DNA of 64,000 nt from Streptomyces sp. NRRL F-525. Its GTDB lineage: Bacteria > Actinomycetota > Actinomycetes > Streptomycetales > Streptomycetaceae. Under the pieces are notes generated by a model. That model was given only the letters and a program-made list of their open reading frames with translations. It searched no databases and was not told the DNA's origin. Each line of letters starts with the position of its first letter. Position 1 is the stretch's first letter. The stretch covers positions 54,655-118,654 of the forward strand of contig NZ_JNXE01000058.1 of the NCBI RefSeq assembly GCF_000716605.1. Reading direction: 5' to 3'. Of this stretch, positions 62,879 to 64,000 are shown piece by piece. The position numbers and the translations under genes are program-made.

Positions 62879-63084
62879 TCGTGTGAGGGGGGGGGCTCTG
62901 GTGCGGGCGGGTGAGCTGAACGGCGGGTGAACTGTTCCGGGGGCGGTGGCGCGATGCCGGTCCTGTTTTGTACCGTAGAGAAACAAAGTGGTTCCCGTCC
63001 GTTTTCCCTGACCGGCGGACGGGGCCACCTTGTCCCTCCGGGGGTTGACCCGCGTTCTACTCTCCCGTTCCTTGGAGCCTGCCG
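62879..63084. other. Gap between the exporter and the HAD gene
   Basis: No gene, hairpin or clear promoter is seen, except GGAG 8 bases before the HAD ATG. A run of G (CCTGATCGTGTGAGGGGGGGGGC-type) follows the exporter stop. Confidence 0.4.
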
Positions 63085-63744
63085 ATGACGGCCACCACCG
63101 TGCTCACCGCCCGTGCCCTTCTGCTGGACATGGACGGCACCCTTGTCGACTCGCATGCCGTCGTCGAGCGGATCTGGCGGCGTTGGTCCGAGCGGCATGG
63201 GCTGAACGCGGACGAGGTCATGAAGGTCGTGCATGGGCGGCAGGGGTATGCGTCGATGGCGTTGCTGCTGCCGGGGCGGCCGATGGAGCAGAACCATGCG
63301 GAGAATGCGCGCATGCTGGCCGAGGAGACCGCTGACGTCGAGGGCGTCGTCCCGATTCCTGGGGCGCCGGAGTTCCTGGCGTCGCTACGGGGGCTGCCGC
63401 ATGCGCTTGTCACGTCGGCGGATGTCGCGTTGTCCACGGCGCGGATGGGGGCGGCCGGTCTTGAACTGCCCGAGGTTCGTATCACCGCCGAATCCGTCGG
63501 TGCGAGCAAGCCTGATCCTGAGGGGTTCCTGAAGGGGGCCGCCGAGTTGGGCGTTGCGCCCGCGGACTGCATTGTCTTCGAGGACTCCGGGGCGGGTATC
63601 GCTGCGGGGCGCTCCGCGGGGATGCGGGTGGTGGGGGTTGGGCCGCAGGCCGGGTTTCATCGGGCGGATGTTGTGGTGCGGGATTTGCGTGCGGTGCGGG
63701 TTGAGGATTTGGGGGGTGGGGGGATTCGGCTGCACGTGGGGTGA
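63085..63744 (+). CDS. HAD-IA family sugar phosphatase-like protein
   Basis: The 219-residue protein has HAD motif I LLLDMDGTLVDS, motif II VTSAD, Lys in ASKPDPEGF and motif IV VFEDSGAGIAAG. This is the subgroup with small helical cap that includes beta-phosphoglucomutase and sugar-phosphatases. The exact substrate is unknown. The DNA after the gene carries hairpin repeats. Confidence 0.9.
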   Translation: MTATTVLTARALLLDMDGTLVDSHAVVERIWRRWSERHGLNADEVMKVVHGRQGYASMALLLPGRPMEQNHAENARMLAEETADVEGVVPIPGAPEFLASLRGLPHALVTSADVALSTARMGAAGLELPEVRITAESVGASKPDPEGFLKGAAELGVAPADCIVFEDSGAGIAAGRSAGMRVVGVGPQAGFHRADVVVRDLRAVRVEDLGGGGIRLHVG

Positions 63745-63798
63745 CGGGTGCGCCGTTGGTTGTGCCGCCTTGGGTTTTTTCGCGGGTGCTGCGGCGTG

Positions 63799-63827
63799 GG
63801 GGCTGGTCGCGCAGTTCCCCGCGCCCC
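63799..63827 (-). repeat. 29-bp hairpin repeat (after HAD gene)
   Basis: A reverse-oriented core copy 55 bases after the HAD stop codon. It is probably the terminator of that gene. Confidence 0.9.
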
Positions 63828-64000
63828 TTTGGGGGGCTGCTCCTCGGGGGGTGCCCTACGGGCCGTGCGTGACCCTGGCACTCCCCGCACGGCCCGGTGC
63901 CTTCAGCTCTGCCCGGCCGCGAGCCCCGGCGCTTCTCAGCTCCCCCCACCCCAACCCCCTAGGGGCGCGGGGAACTGCGCGCCCAGCCCCCTGTCTCTTA
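63828..64000. other. Right edge without a clear gene, with a further repeat copy
   Basis: No believable gene is seen. A forward core copy with GCCCAG in place of GACCAG lies at 63962-63990. With the reverse copy at 63799, it makes an inverted pair around about 135 bases, which include the dyad CGGGCCGTGCG...CGCACGGCCCG. Confidence 0.7.

Noticed and set aside
63482..63949. Reverse-strand frame at the right edge
   Set aside because: It includes the translated repeat and runs antisense to the HAD gene. No domain or ribosome binding site supports it.

Overview
This is a stretch of a high-GC actinobacterial chromosome, almost certainly Streptomyces. The coding sequences use strongly G/C third positions and many GTG or TTG starts. 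The fasR-fabD-fabH-acpP-fabF cluster, homodimeric AceE next to DUF3052 and an AhpE-type peroxiredoxin, and the large set of TerD genes are all arrangements known from Streptomyces. I recognise about 65 genes and one tRNA-Val. No phage, insertion sequence, CRISPR array or secondary-metabolite cluster is visible.

Layout. 1-5.5 kb: the edge of a secreted M14 carboxypeptidase, an EI24 membrane protein, a secreted pyroglutamyl-peptidase-like protein with a changed nucleophile, and a divergent LysR/RidA pair. 5.5-10.8 kb: sugar use (TetR, a GH3 glycosidase, GalM) and a GDSL lipoprotein. 11.6-16.6 kb: the type II fatty-acid synthase operon with its activator FasR. 16.7-25.1 kb: pirin, a beta-lactamase-fold hydrolase, GNAT, a MerR/aldo-keto reductase operon, an alpha/beta hydrolase and a TetR/DHA2 efflux pair with two clear operators. 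25.2-30.9 kb: a K+ channel, AceE, DUF3052 and AhpE.

31-39.9 kb is the most distinctive block, a tellurite-type (ter) stress module. It holds four TerD-domain genes, a terC (DUF475) gene broken by an internal deletion, and a three-gene biosynthetic arm: a citrate-lyase-like C-C lyase, a giant phosphoribosyltransferase-TRSP-phosphoribosyltransferase-Pelota fusion, and a HAD phosphatase. Comparative-genomics work has proposed that such genes make a nucleoside-like metabolite. The fusion protein carries three copies of an otherwise intergenic hairpin repeat inside its reading frame.

40-49.4 kb: cell-envelope genes, including a class A PBP whose SxxK lysine is replaced by Glu, a deacetylase-like membrane protein, a secreted Amidase_6 protein, a TetR/quinone-reductase-like pair, a coiled-coil membrane protein and a DUF4097 lipoprotein. 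49.6-56.1 kb: tRNA-Val and many small genes, including a 9-residue serine/glycine repeat protein, SMI1/KNR4, GNAT, a ketopantoate-reductase-like enzyme and a DedA protein. 56.3-64 kb: Cu/Zn SOD-like protein, DoxX, a large FAD/NAD(P) protein, PhoD, a secreted HNH nuclease, a Mn2+-riboswitch-controlled TMEM165-type exporter and a HAD phosphatase.

Two themes run through the whole window. A 29-bp hairpin repeat occurs 14 times, mostly between convergent genes. At least a dozen genes have a TAnnnT -10 box 6-7 bases before the start codon and no Shine-Dalgarno, which points to leaderless transcripts. Function calls rest on my recognition of families and motifs; no search was run.
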